Assembly (NCBI GenBank): GCA_963555775.3
Contig: CAUVWY020000010.1
Span: 434,001-498,000 of the forward strand
Origin: JAJEDW01 sp963555775
Lineage (GTDB): Bacteria > Acidobacteriota > Terriglobia > 20CM-2-55-15
DNA: 64,000 nt
Reading direction: 5' to 3'
In this document: one piece after another, positions 16,808 through 25,828 of the stretch
Numbering within the stretch: the first letter of the stretch is position 1
Layout of the letters: each line of letters begins with the position of its first letter
Position numbers and translations under genes: made by a program
Notes under the pieces: model-generated
Told to the model about the DNA's origin: nothing
Seen by the model: only the letters and a program-made list of their open reading frames with translations
The model's database searches: none

Positions 16808-16868
16808 GCGTGGGCCTCGTTCAACCTCACTTTAACCGCCGAATCTCGTCAGTGCAAAGGGCGGGCAC

Positions 16869-16874
16869 TATAAT
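16869..16874 (+). promoter_or_regulatory. Consensus -10 box (TATAAT) at the start of the hydroxylase gene
   Basis: A perfect TATAAT occurs 8 bp upstream of the ATG at 16882, and the ATG at 16873 falls inside it. Transcription from this box would start close to 16881, so the message would be nearly leaderless and would begin translation at 16882. No clear -35 hexamer is seen. Confidence 0.4.
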
Positions 16875-16881
16875 GGATGGA

Positions 16882-17436
16882 ATGACGCGGCGCCTGCAGA
16901 TGTTCGTTTCGTTCTGGGCCTACCCGCTTCTGGGGGCGGTTTTGCTTTACGTTGGGGACCGATTCGATTCGCGCCGTGACAGTGTCGAGTATTTCTGGCC
17001 CGTCGCGTCGGGCATTCTCTTGTGGACTCTGATCGAGTATCTGCTTCACCGCTTCGTGTTTCATCCGCGCCTCGATTCGGCCAGGATCGAACGCATGGCC
17101 CATGAACTGCACGGCAATCATCATCGCCATCCGCGAGACCCTCACAAGATACTGGCTTCCATCTCGATGTCGCTCCCAATATCGGCGTTGATCTTCAGCG
17201 CCGTCTGGTTGGGGACGGGTGATTTGTTCACATCGACCGGAGTGATCTGTGGGGTATGGGCGGGATTCCTCTATTACGAATCGGTTCACTATCGGCTGCA
17301 CACGTCGAATGCGTCCGGGCTGCTCGGCTATCAGCGGCGCTGGCATTTCCACCATCATTTTGTGAACGGCAACGTTTGTTTTGGTGTCACGACCCCGCTA
17401 TGGGACGCGGTATTCCGGACCTTGAGAAGGAAGTAG
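16882..17436 (+). CDS. Fatty acid hydroxylase/sterol desaturase superfamily membrane protein
   Basis: From ATG 16882 the product is 184 residues (187 if 16873 is used). It has two pairs of membrane helices and the histidine clusters of di-iron hydroxylases: EYLLHRFVFH, HELHGNHHRHPRDPH, ESVHYRLHTSN and QRRWHFHHHFVNGNVCFGVTTPLWD. These match the membrane fatty-acid hydroxylase family, which uses eight or more histidines to hold two irons and hydroxylates lipids or carotenoids. The short length and order of clusters resemble bacterial FA2H/CrtZ-like members; the substrate cannot be assigned. The start was chosen because the TATAAT box covers the earlier ATG codons. Confidence 0.85.
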   Translation: MTRRLQMFVSFWAYPLLGAVLLYVGDRFDSRRDSVEYFWPVASGILLWTLIEYLLHRFVFHPRLDSARIERMAHELHGNHHRHPRDPHKILASISMSLPISALIFSAVWLGTGDLFTSTGVICGVWAGFLYYESVHYRLHTSNASGLLGYQRRWHFHHHFVNGNVCFGVTTPLWDAVFRTLRRK

Positions 17437-17565
17437 TCCGGCCCCGCCCCATCTTTATCAAACCAACTTGCAAGGCACTGATAGACCGGGCTGTTACGAT
17501 GATTCGGATGGGCAAGTGGCGCTACAGACGCTTACCGAAAGGGTGCGGCCGCTGTGCGAAGGCGT

Positions 17566-18444
17566 TCAGCGGCCGGTTGGTTGCCGCGGTTCGTCCGGTG
17601 ACTCTTCGGGGATGTCAGACAGGCGTTCCTTGATTCGTCGAAAATCGGAAAAATTGTCGATAAAGGAGGGCGGCAACTCGCCCAACCGCCGGATCTCATC
17701 GGCAACGTCTGCGGCGCGGTTCTCCGGATTGGGATGGCTGCTGAAGAACTCCGAGCCCCGGCCACCTCCGTCAGCCGCGAGTTTCTCGAAGAACTCGGGC
17801 ATTCCAGTGGGGTCGTACCCGGCGTCGTACAGGATCTGGGCACCGAGCAGGTCGGCCTGTCTTTCGGCATCGCGCGAGTATATGAGAAACAGGGAGTTGG
17901 CCGTAAATCCGCCGGCCACCTCAGTCACAATCGACGCGACACCTCCTCCGAGAATTCCTCCAAGAATGGACAGGGGCGCCTGAACAAGTTGGGCTTTGGA
18001 AGCCTGATTGGTGCCGTGACGGAGTGCCACATGAGCGATCTCGTGCGCAAGCACTCCAGCGACTTCAGCCTCGCGGTCGGCCTCTTCAACGATTCCGCGG
18101 TTCAGGTAGATGGGACCCCCGGGAAGCGCAAAGGCATTGATCGCGGTGTCGTTGACGAGCCTGAATCGATAGGGGTATCGATAGAACGGCGCTTCGAGCG
18201 CAAGTTGCTGCCCGATCCGATTCACATACTCGGCCAGGATCTCATCGCCGATCGTGTCGAGATCGGATTCGGTCCGTTCGACGAACTGTCGTCCGATCGC
18301 GATGTCATCTTCGGGCGAGTACAAGTTTAAGCCCGGCTCCAGTTCGGTCCGCTGGGCAAGGGCCTGTGGAATCGCGAACCCAAGACCCAGCAGCGTGGCC
18401 GTCAACGTCGATAACCACGCCTTTCTGCATGCAACGAAAATCAT
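17566..18444 (-). CDS. M48-family zinc metalloprotease (BepA/LoiP-like)
   Basis: The 292-residue protein has a signal peptide (WLSTLTATLLGLGFAIPQALA). Then comes the N-terminal pattern NLYSPEDDIAIGRQFVER, common to bacterial exported M48 peptidases. The catalytic HEIAH motif is at residues 134-138 with VALRHGTNQ after it, and the third ligand lies in YSRDAERQADLLGAQILYDAGYDP. SSHPNPENRAADV near the C-terminus is also characteristic. There is no TPR extension, unlike BepA. It probably degrades misfolded envelope proteins. It is downstream of the semialdehyde dehydrogenase gene and convergent with the hydroxylase gene. Confidence 0.92.
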   Translation of the reverse strand: MIFVACRKAWLSTLTATLLGLGFAIPQALAQRTELEPGLNLYSPEDDIAIGRQFVERTESDLDTIGDEILAEYVNRIGQQLALEAPFYRYPYRFRLVNDTAINAFALPGGPIYLNRGIVEEADREAEVAGVLAHEIAHVALRHGTNQASKAQLVQAPLSILGGILGGGVASIVTEVAGGFTANSLFLIYSRDAERQADLLGAQILYDAGYDPTGMPEFFEKLAADGGGRGSEFFSSHPNPENRAADVADEIRRLGELPPSFIDNFSDFRRIKERLSDIPEESPDEPRQPTGR

Positions 18445-18513
18445 TCGACTACTTTCACCACGCGAAACTCCAGGGCCGCATGGAATCGGACTCCGCCCTC
18501 GATTACCGGGCCG

Positions 18514-19881
18514 CTAGTGAATGCGGCATACGGTCTTGATGTTGACGAATTCCCTGATTCCATAGCTGGACAGTTCCCGTCCGTAGCCCGATTCCTTGAT
18601 CCCTCCAAATGGTAACCGAGGGTCGGAGCGTACGAAACCATTGATGAAGCAGTTGCCCGCTTCCAGAGCCGCGACCACCCGGTCGGCTTGTCTGTCGTCG
18701 GAGGTATACACGGCGGCCCCAAGGCCGAACACGGTGTCGTTAGCGACACGAACGGCCTCGGCCTCGTCGGCGACCGGAATGACCGCGGCGACAGGTCCGA
18801 ACAGTTCCTCATGGTAGGCGGGCATTCCCCGAGTCACATCCGTCAGCACGGTGGGCGGATACAATGCGCCTGGGCCATCGGGAATCGATCCGCCAAGTAA
18901 GAGGCGCGCTCCGGCGCGGGTGCTGCGAACGACCTGTGCGTGGAGTTCGTCCCGAAGGTCGTGACGTGCCTGCGGTCCCAGCATTGTCGCCTCGTCGAGA
19001 GGATCGCCAAGCTTGCGGCTCGACATCTCCGCGACAAAAAGCTCTTCGAATTGTTCTCGAACCGATTCGAGCACGATAAACCGCTTCGCGGCCACGCAGC
19101 TCTGCCCAGCGTTGACCAGGCGCGCGAACGCGCAATCGGCGGCAGTTCGGCCAAGTTCGACGTCGTCCAGTATCAGGTAGGGATCGCTGCCGCCCAACTC
19201 CAAAACTGTTTTCTTGAGCGCGGCGCCCGCCCGGGCCGCCACGGCCTTTCCGGCCGGTGTGCTGCCGGTCAAGGTGACGGCCCGAATCCGGGGATCGTCG
19301 ATCAGGATACCGACGCGGGATCCCGGAACGAGTACCGTGTTAAAGACTCCCGGTTCGAGACCCGCCCGGTCGAAAACGTCCGCAATCGCCAAGGCACAGC
19401 CCGAAACGTTGGATGCGTGTTTCAGAATCGCCGTATTCCCGGACATCAGGGTCGGAGCCGCAAATCGAAACACCTGCCAGAACGGGAAATTCCATGGCAT
19501 GACCGCGAGAATGACGCCCAGGGGTTCAAAAACAACTTGGCTCGACACCGCCCGGGTCTCGACAGACTCGGCATCGAGAAAGGCCCGGGCGTTATCGGCG
19601 TAATACTCCAGCACCCAGGCGCATTTCCTGGCCTCGGAACGACCTTGTGCAACCGGCTTGCCCATTTCCAGGGCCATGAGTTCGGCGAACGCCTGCTCCT
19701 CATCACGAAGGATTGCCGCGGCCCGGCGCATCCGCTCTGCCCGGTCATCGAAGCTGCGCGTGCGCCAGTCCTTGAACGCCCGATGGGCCGATGCGATCGC
19801 ATTGTTCACCGCTTCGGAAGAGTCCTCTTCGTAGGCCCTGATTGTCCTTCCGGTGTACGGGTTGATGGATTCGATAGGCAA
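18514..19881 (-). CDS. NAD(P)-dependent succinate-semialdehyde dehydrogenase-type aldehyde dehydrogenase
   Basis: The 455-residue enzyme starts SINPYTGRTIRAYEE and carries the ALDH signatures. These are MPWNFPFWQVFRFAAPTLMSGNTAILKHA (cofactor binding), TLTGSTPAGKAVAARAGAALKKTVLELGGSDPYLILDD (catalytic Glu in LELGG) and NAGQSCVAAKRFIV (nucleophile Cys). It ends with LPFGGIKESGYGRELSSYGIREFVNIKTV. This closely resembles the Sad/YneI-type succinate-semialdehyde dehydrogenases. Translation begins at TTG, which has a GGAGAT ribosome-binding site at a good distance; no better ATG exists upstream. An unusually AT-rich region of about 60 bp lies just upstream. Confidence 0.9.
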   Translation of the reverse strand: MPIESINPYTGRTIRAYEEDSSEAVNNAIASAHRAFKDWRTRSFDDRAERMRRAAAILRDEEQAFAELMALEMGKPVAQGRSEARKCAWVLEYYADNARAFLDAESVETRAVSSQVVFEPLGVILAVMPWNFPFWQVFRFAAPTLMSGNTAILKHASNVSGCALAIADVFDRAGLEPGVFNTVLVPGSRVGILIDDPRIRAVTLTGSTPAGKAVAARAGAALKKTVLELGGSDPYLILDDVELGRTAADCAFARLVNAGQSCVAAKRFIVLESVREQFEELFVAEMSSRKLGDPLDEATMLGPQARHDLRDELHAQVVRSTRAGARLLLGGSIPDGPGALYPPTVLTDVTRGMPAYHEELFGPVAAVIPVADEAEAVRVANDTVFGLGAAVYTSDDRQADRVVAALEAGNCFINGFVRSDPRLPFGGIKESGYGRELSSYGIREFVNIKTVCRIH

Positions 19882-19950
19882 ATCGATCTCCAGAATCTAT
19901 TTATTAAATGTTTTATTTTATATGACTTAAATTAATTAAAAGAAACTATT
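19882..19950. promoter_or_regulatory. AT-rich segment upstream of the dehydrogenase gene
   Basis: Roughly 60 bp here are almost pure A/T (TTTATTAAATG, TTAAATTAATTAAAAG) in an otherwise GC-rich genome. The position just before a minus-strand start codon fits a promoter or UP-type element, but several overlapping -10-like boxes prevent a single assignment. Confidence 0.4.
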
Positions 19951-19992
19951 ACTTTAACTATTGAGGTCGGCAATCGGGACGAAGAACTCCAC

Positions 19993-20922
19993 TCAGGCGG
20001 GTGGATCCACAACGACGTCTTCGTAGAGCGGACGCGTGCTGAGCATTCCGGTCGCAGCGAAGACTTCCTGGGCCTGTTGGTAGTATTCCCTTGAGATCGC
20101 CGGATCCCGGTTCCAGCAACCCAGTCCCTTGTAGGACGCGACACTCGAAGACAAGACACCCAGATTTACACCCTTGAAATACGGCGAGATCATCACGGCG
20201 ATCTTTCCCGCCGGTCCGCCGATCGCCCAGGCAAGCGCGTTTCTGTAACCTCGCATGAACGCGCGGGCAGCTTCCGTCTCCAGGAAAGCCGGGTCCGCCG
20301 AGAGGGAGCTGAACGCCACCGGTGGCATCGCCTCCCCAACCGAGGCCACGACGTGCCCCACGCCGTCCCGCAACAACTGCTGGGGCGCCGGTCCCTGCTG
20401 GTGGCAAAAATCTCCCTGCCCGTCCCGGAAGGCCGCATTCATCTCGCCCGGAGCCCCGGCATCGATGACCTCGACCCGGTTCCAGTCGACGCCTTGCTGT
20501 TGGGCGGCATACCGCAGCATCGCGAGAGGCTGAGGGCCATGATCGGCAACGATGGACCGCCCCTCGAGTCGTTTCCAGTCGAACGGGCCCGTGTCATGCG
20601 TACTGCTGTGAGTGGTCACCGAAAGGCCGCCCGTCCCCCGGGCAACAATCCAGAAACCGTCGCGCTGGTTGATCTGCGCGAAGTGGACGGGAAGGTTGCG
20701 GATTCCCCTTTCTATCCGGAACCAGTTCGACGAGACCGCCGATTGAATGATCTCGATTTCACCATTCCGCAGCATCGCCAGCGCGTCCTGATCCGGTTCC
20801 TTCACGAGATATTCGGCTTCGAGTCCTTCCTTTCGCAAAAAACCTCCGGCAACGGCTGCAATCACCGGTGTGTAGAACGTGGCATGCCGCATCATCAGGA
20901 TGCGCACTCGTGCAGATGGCAT
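19993..20922 (-). CDS. NMT1/THI5-like ABC-type substrate-binding protein
   Basis: From ATG 20922 (MPSARVRILMMRHATFYTPVIAAVAGGFLRKEGLEAEYLV) the product has 309 residues. It matches the SsuA/THI5/NMT1 binding-protein fold: DALAMLRNGEIEIIQSAVSSNWFRIERG, HFAQINQRDGFWIVARG, LEGRSIVADHGPQPLAMLRYA and GAPGEMNAAFRDGQGDF. There is no signal peptide at this start. The frame continues upstream for 59 codons without one either, so the protein is probably cytoplasmic, unlike true ABC receptors. Members in this group often accompany catabolic genes. No transporter genes are adjacent. The dehydrogenase gene lies downstream on the same strand. Confidence 0.8.
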   Translation of the reverse strand: MPSARVRILMMRHATFYTPVIAAVAGGFLRKEGLEAEYLVKEPDQDALAMLRNGEIEIIQSAVSSNWFRIERGIRNLPVHFAQINQRDGFWIVARGTGGLSVTTHSSTHDTGPFDWKRLEGRSIVADHGPQPLAMLRYAAQQQGVDWNRVEVIDAGAPGEMNAAFRDGQGDFCHQQGPAPQQLLRDGVGHVVASVGEAMPPVAFSSLSADPAFLETEAARAFMRGYRNALAWAIGGPAGKIAVMISPYFKGVNLGVLSSSVASYKGLGCWNRDPAISREYYQQAQEVFAATGMLSTRPLYEDVVVDPPA

Positions 20923-21092
20923 CGACGGAAACCCTCCCTTGGCAGCCCGTGGCGGAACCCGGCGGGGCTCTGCGGCACGTTGCCAGCCTCCTACCTTACC
21001 GGAATCGATGGTCTGGGGACAATTCGGCGTTGGCCCGGAACGATCTTCATAGGACGGGAGTCGGCCGGAACGAGCCCAAAAAAACGGACTAA

Positions 21093-21342
21093 CCCGCATT
21101 TCTCACGAGTTGTCTGCTACAGCGCCGGATCCATCCGCCAGTGCTGCGTTCTACGGCGCGTTCCTCGCGCCGGGCGCGTAGCGGCGCGTTCCTCGCGCAG
21201 GATCAAGCGCGGTCGGGCTCCTCGACGTACCGTCAAGTACGCCTCCGGTGCCCTCCGGGCGCACGCCGCGGGCGCGAAAAACCCGCCCCAGCTCTGACGG
21301 CGTCTCCGACGCTTCGCGACGAAAACCCGTGAGAAATGCGGG
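21093..21342. repeat. Dispersed intergenic element, copy 2 (inverted)
   Basis: The element is bounded by CCCGCATTTCTCACG at the left and its exact inverse complement at the right. CTAA flanks both sides directly, so it may be a 4-bp target duplication. The left side carries the R terminus (TTGTCTGCTACAGCGCCGG, ATCCATCCGCCAGTG). The right side carries the L terminus (CTGACGGCGTCTCCGAC, TTCGCGACGAAAACCC). The interior has the GCGCGTTCCTCGCGC module twice and TCCTCGACGTACCGTCAAG, both shared with other copies. The rest of 20923-21515 holds no gene. Confidence 0.8.
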
Positions 21343-21515
21343 CTAACGCCGGGGGCCCTTGCATCCGCATGCGGTTGTCCCACCATCGAATGTGAGTGAA
21401 CTTTCAGCTTCCCGGGGACGTACTCCAATGGAAATTCGGATTTCCCCCTCCCGGGTTTCCTCGCCGACGGACCGGTGCACTTTGTTGTTAATACTCCACG
21501 GGATACTCTGTCTAA

Positions 21516-22082
21516 ATGGATGGAAACAGGTCGATGACAGATACAGATCTAGTTCAGGTCCTTCCCGATCGCGGCAACGCCGGCGCCAGCACGGTCGAGG
21601 AACTATTCATCGAGCACTACGATCTGGTCTATCGCATGGCCTATCGCATTACCGGAAATGCGACCGATGCGGAAGACGTGCTCCAGACTCTTTTCATGCG
21701 AATGGTGAAGAAAGGACCGGTGAAGATCGAGAGCGGGTGGCCTGCCTATCTTCGGCGCGCCGCGGTCAATATTTCTCTCGACGTGGTCCGGAACCGGGCC
21801 CGATCGGTGCCGCTGGGCGAAATGGATGTCTGGGTCAAATCTTCAGCGCCCGACGCGCATCGAACGCATCAAAGCCTTGAACTGGGAGACCGTTTGCGCC
21901 TCGCGCTGGCCAACATGAATCCCACCGCGGCGGGGATGTTCGTTCTGCGGCACGTCGAGGGATACAGCAACCGGGAGATCGCGCGAATGAACGGCACGTC
22001 GAGCGGTTCGGTCGCCGTCACGCTTTTTCGGGCACGACGCCTGCTTCGCAGATCGTTGCGGAGTTTCCGTGGAGGTCGCTGA
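21516..22082 (+). CDS. ECF-type RNA polymerase sigma factor
   Basis: The 188-residue protein has sigma-70 region 2 (VEELFIEHYDLVYRMAYRITGNATDAEDVLQTLFMRM, about residues 25-62). It also has a region 4 helix-turn-helix (NMNPTAAGMFVLRHVEGYSNREIARMNGTSSGSVAVTLFRARRLLRR, about 130-180) and lacks regions 1 and 3, the definition of an ECF factor. ATG 21516 is the first start; ATG 21534 is an alternative with an AGG closer to it. Its stop overlaps the start of the zinc-finger/FecR gene, its probable anti-sigma factor, and four ABC transporter genes follow, which may be its targets. Confidence 0.93.
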   Translation: MDGNRSMTDTDLVQVLPDRGNAGASTVEELFIEHYDLVYRMAYRITGNATDAEDVLQTLFMRMVKKGPVKIESGWPAYLRRAAVNISLDVVRNRARSVPLGEMDVWVKSSAPDAHRTHQSLELGDRLRLALANMNPTAAGMFVLRHVEGYSNREIARMNGTSSGSVAVTLFRARRLLRRSLRSFRGGR

Positions 22083-24757
22083 TGGACGCACGAAAATCAG
22101 ATTCCGATTCGATCGGGAAGACCGATCTCGATCAGGCGATCGAAGATGTAAAGCGGACGGCCCCCCGGCAGCATGAGGTTGAAGAGGCCGCGGCTCGTGT
22201 GTGGGCCCGCGTTTCCGGGTCCGGCAACGAAGCGGGCCGGATGGAATTTCTCCCCGAACCGGATACGCTCCGGAGTTGTGACGACTATCGATCGCTGATC
22301 GGACGCTACCTTTCAGGAAGGCTTGGCCGTGCGCGTGTGTTGCTGCTCGAAGACCATGCCAGCGAATGTCTGGGTTGTCGAAAATCCATTTCCGAAGCCC
22401 GGCGCACGACGCCGGTCGAAACGGCGGCGATTCGACGCGGCGGACGGGTGCTGAATTGGGCTTGGCTTGGGGCGGCTCTCGCGGCAGTCATCCTTGTTGG
22501 ATTCATCGCCGGCGGAGGCGGACTGGTTCGTCAGTTGCTGTTCCCTGTCGAAGTTTCGGCGTCGGCGCAAACCGTACGGGGCCGGCTGTTCCGAGTCGCC
22601 GGGATGGATCTTGTCGCTCTGCGGCCCGGTGAGCGAATCGGGGCTCGCGAATCGATCCGGACGGCAGCCGGTTCTGGCGCCGTACTGGAGTTGACCGATG
22701 GCAGCACGATCGAAATGAGGGAGCGTTCCGAACTGCGGCTGGTCGCGGCAAACGATGGCATCCGGATTCAGTTGAAACGCGGAAGCGTCATCGTCGAAGC
22801 GGCGGCGCAAGTTTCGGGGCATCTTTACCTGTCGACGGACGATGTCGACGTTGTCGCGATCGGAACCATCTTTTCGGTCAGCGAGGGCGTCAAGGGCGCT
22901 CGCATTTCCGTGATCGAGGGCGAGGTCCGTGTCGAACAGGGAGCGCTGACTCGGTCGCTTTCCCCGGGACAGCAATTCAATAGCTCCCTATCGTTGACCG
23001 TCGTACCGATCGAAGAGGAAATCGGTTGGAGTCAGATCAGTGACGAATATCTTGCCCTGACGATCGCGCTTTCAGGAATTCAAGAAGAAATGATTGCGGC
23101 TGCGGAAAGTCCGGATCTGCGTTATTCTTCGATGCTGCTCGATCTGGCGCCTCCGGACACGCACGTGTACGTGGCGTTTCCCAACCTGGCCCGCACCGTT
23201 GCCAGTGCCTACGATGTTTTCATGACTCGCATCCAGGGCAACCCGGTGACACGCGATTGGTGGAATCAGCTTCGTGAATCCGACGGGGAGGACGCGCAGT
23301 TTTCCGAGGAGACTCTGGAAACCATGATGGGTTACCTGAGCTCGTTTTCAGGACAGATCGGCGATGAGATCGTTCTGACCTTGAGCGGTGAAGGTCCCGA
23401 CCCGGTGGTACTGGTCCAGGTGCGAAACCCGAATCTTGTGACCGATGTCCTGCGTGGAATTGCGGCATTGGTTGAAGACCCGAATGACCTTCGAGTAGTT
23501 GCCGGACTGGACGAACTGGCGGCCGATGAAGGCCCCGAAACCGGGCCGCTGGCGTACGTCGGTGGCGACCTCCTGGCACTCTCGACCTCTCGCCGGATGC
23601 TGTTGGACGTCGCAGAGGCGCAGTCCGGTGGAAGCGCATTCACGGCCAGCAGCTTTCATCGATCCCTCGCTTCGATCTACGCCGAGGGAACGGACTGGCT
23701 TCTGGCGGCGGATCTGGACGGAATCGGGAATCGGATCGACGAAGATATCGTCGAGGGTGATGGGGGCCGGCAGGACGAGGCCGACGCGGCCCTCGGATCG
23801 TTGCTGGGACTCGACGACGTCAACGACCTGTTTGTGGACTACAGGTCCGTCGGTGGACAGGCGACCGCGCGCGCCGCGATGACCTTCAATCAGGCCCGAA
23901 CCGGAATCGCATCCTGGATTGCCGACCCCGGGCCAATGGCCGGCTTGGACTTTGTTTCTCCTGAGGCTCTGGCGGTGGGTTCGGCACTGACTCGCGATGC
24001 CGGTTCCATCGTTTCCGAGATCTTCGCGGGCCTGCAGAGGATCGATCCGGATGGCTGGAACCGCATTGTGGAGTTTCAGCGGGAACACCGATTCGACCTC
24101 GAGTACAACGTCGCGGCGGCCCTGGGCGGCGAGTTCCTGCTGGCTCTGGACGGTCCTGTACTTCCGACACCGTCATGGAAGGCAGTGATCGAGGTCTACA
24201 ACTGGGCCGTGTTGCAGAACGCGATCGAACGGATGGTATTTGAATTCAACCGCGCCGGCGCCACCGAAGGCGGTCCGCAACTGGAGTTGCTGGCCGAGAG
24301 TGCGGGCAGCCGGATCGACTACGTCTTGAGACAGACCGATGGCGGTCTGGAGGCGCACTACACCTTCATGGGCGGTTACATGGTCGTTGGACCGAGCCAG
24401 GCTCTGCTGAACCAGTCGATTCAGTACTACGAGACCCAATCGAACCTGAGCAACTCCACAGCATTCCGTTCCCTGTTCCCCTCAGGCAGCCAGAATGACT
24501 GCTCGGCAGTCTTTTATGGGAACATGGGTTCCATTGCATCTTCGCTTGCCGACTTCATCCCCGAGTCGGTCGACCGTGAAGAGGGGCAACTCGAAGCGAT
24601 CCTGAACATGATTACCGAAAACTCGCCGACGTTGGCGTGTGTGATTGCCGAGGACGACCGGATTCTCGCATTGAATGCAGGCGATTCCCCTTTCGGCATC
24701 GTCGCAATGGGTGGACTCGGCGCCTTGATGGCTCGCTTCGGTGACCTCCCTGAATAA
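22082..24757 (+). CDS. Zinc-finger/FecR-domain anti-sigma-like membrane protein with large C-terminal region
   Basis: The 891-residue protein has a cytoplasmic N-terminus with a zf-HC2-like pattern (SCDDYRSLIGRYLSG, then EDHASECLGCRK; about residues 64-102). One membrane helix follows (WLGAALAAVILVGFIAGGGGL, about 126-148). A FecR domain (about 165-300) includes GSGAVLELTDGSTIEMRERSELRL, VDVVAIGTIFSVSEGVKGARISVIEGEVRV and SLSPGQQF. Residues 310-891 form a long extracytoplasmic region with motifs such as PPDTHVYVAFPNLARTVASAYDVF, and resemble DUF3352-like proteins, although I cannot verify this. Fusing an anti-sigma factor, FecR and a large sensory domain in one chain is unusual. It overlaps the sigma gene by one base. 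Confidence 0.8.
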   Translation: MDARKSDSDSIGKTDLDQAIEDVKRTAPRQHEVEEAAARVWARVSGSGNEAGRMEFLPEPDTLRSCDDYRSLIGRYLSGRLGRARVLLLEDHASECLGCRKSISEARRTTPVETAAIRRGGRVLNWAWLGAALAAVILVGFIAGGGGLVRQLLFPVEVSASAQTVRGRLFRVAGMDLVALRPGERIGARESIRTAAGSGAVLELTDGSTIEMRERSELRLVAANDGIRIQLKRGSVIVEAAAQVSGHLYLSTDDVDVVAIGTIFSVSEGVKGARISVIEGEVRVEQGALTRSLSPGQQFNSSLSLTVVPIEEEIGWSQISDEYLALTIALSGIQEEMIAAAESPDLRYSSMLLDLAPPDTHVYVAFPNLARTVASAYDVFMTRIQGNPVTRDWWNQLRESDGEDAQFSEETLETMMGYLSSFSGQIGDEIVLTLSGEGPDPVVLVQVRNPNLVTDVLRGIAALVEDPNDLRVVAGLDELAADEGPETGPLAYVGGDLLALSTSRRMLLDVAEAQSGGSAFTASSFHRSLASIYAEGTDWLLAADLDGIGNRIDEDIVEGDGGRQDEADAALGSLLGLDDVNDLFVDYRSVGGQATARAAMTFNQARTGIASWIADPGPMAGLDFVSPEALAVGSALTRDAGSIVSEIFAGLQRIDPDGWNRIVEFQREHRFDLEYNVAAALGGEFLLALDGPVLPTPSWKAVIEVYNWAVLQNAIERMVFEFNRAGATEGGPQLELLAESAGSRIDYVLRQTDGGLEAHYTFMGGYMVVGPSQALLNQSIQYYETQSNLSNSTAFRSLFPSGSQNDCSAVFYGNMGSIASSLADFIPESVDREEGQLEAILNMITENSPTLACVIAEDDRILALNAGDSPFGIVAMGGLGALMARFGDLPE

Positions 24758-24865
24758 GGTCGACGACATCCCGCCTTCGAAATGACGGTGCGGGCGCCGG
24801 GTGTTTTTTTGAACAAAAACGCTCCAGCGGCGTACGCTAAGCCAGAACCGGTACCAATTCCACGG

Positions 24866-25828
24866 ATGCCTTCAATACCGAACATTGGAATACCCTCGAT
24901 CGAGCTGGACCATCTGACGGTGAATCTCGGCGGGCGGACGATCCTCAACGACCTTGACGGGCCGCTTTCGGGGCGAGTGATCGGGTTGCTCGGCCCGAAC
25001 GGAGCGGGCAAGAGCACGCTGATGCAGACGCTGCTCGGCTTCTACAAACCCCATTCCGGCACGGCCCGGGTTCTGGGCATGGATATTCGTTCCGACATCA
25101 AAGACATCCGCCACCGCATCGGATACATGCCCGAAAACGACGCATTCGTTTCGGGAATGAGCGCCATTCGTCTGGTTCGGATGATGGGCGAGCTCTCCGG
25201 CCTGCCCCGGCACGTGGCGCTGGAACGCGCCCACGAAATCCTGTTCTTTCTGGGATTGGGCGAGGCGCGTTATCGGAACGTGGAAACCTATTCACTCGGC
25301 ATGAAGCAGTTGGCGAAGCTGGCGGTGGCAACGGTGCATGGCCCGCAAATGCTGATTCTCGATGAGCCGACCAACGGACTCGACGCCGTTGCACGCGGCC
25401 GGATGATCGAAATCATCCTGAAGATTCGCGACAGCGGCCATACACAGGTCCTTCTCTCCTCGCACCTGCTTCGGGACGTCGAAGAATGCTGCGACGAGGT
25501 CCTTATCCTGAAAGACGGTCGCATCGTCGTTTCGACGAATTTGGAAGAGGAACGCCGGACGAATCGGAAGTTTCTGAATCTGGAAGTCCACGGCAACCTC
25601 GAAGCCTTTGTCCAGGAGGCGGACGAACGCGGTTGCGAATCGGCGGTCAACGGAAGCCGGAAACTCAAGATGATCCTTCCCGAAGAGGTAGAAGTTCGGG
25701 ACCTCTACCGAATGGCGGCTGGATGCGGCGTGGAGATTCGACGACTGAGCGCGAAACGGGATTCGCTCGAAGAGATCTTCATGAAAGCAATGGAGACCCC
25801 CGATGGCCATTTACAGACAAAGCTATAA
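24866..25828 (+). CDS. ABC transporter ATP-binding protein (first pair)
   Basis: Using ATG 24866 (MPSIPNIGIPSIELDHLTVNLGG) the product has 320 residues; the frame continues 28 codons upstream without family similarity. It contains Walker A GLLGPNGAGKSTLMQ, a Q-loop region RHRIGYMPENDAFVSGMSA, an ABC signature in the divergent form YSLGMKQLAKLAVA, Walker B MLILDEPTNGLD and H-loop VLLSSHLL. The layout matches DRA/CcmA-type exporters that pair with separate permeases. A C-terminal extension (about 235-320) follows. The stop lies 26 bp inside the permease gene downstream. Confidence 0.93.
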   Translation: MPSIPNIGIPSIELDHLTVNLGGRTILNDLDGPLSGRVIGLLGPNGAGKSTLMQTLLGFYKPHSGTARVLGMDIRSDIKDIRHRIGYMPENDAFVSGMSAIRLVRMMGELSGLPRHVALERAHEILFFLGLGEARYRNVETYSLGMKQLAKLAVATVHGPQMLILDEPTNGLDAVARGRMIEIILKIRDSGHTQVLLSSHLLRDVEECCDEVLILKDGRIVVSTNLEEERRTNRKFLNLEVHGNLEAFVQEADERGCESAVNGSRKLKMILPEEVEVRDLYRMAAGCGVEIRRLSAKRDSLEEIFMKAMETPDGHLQTKL

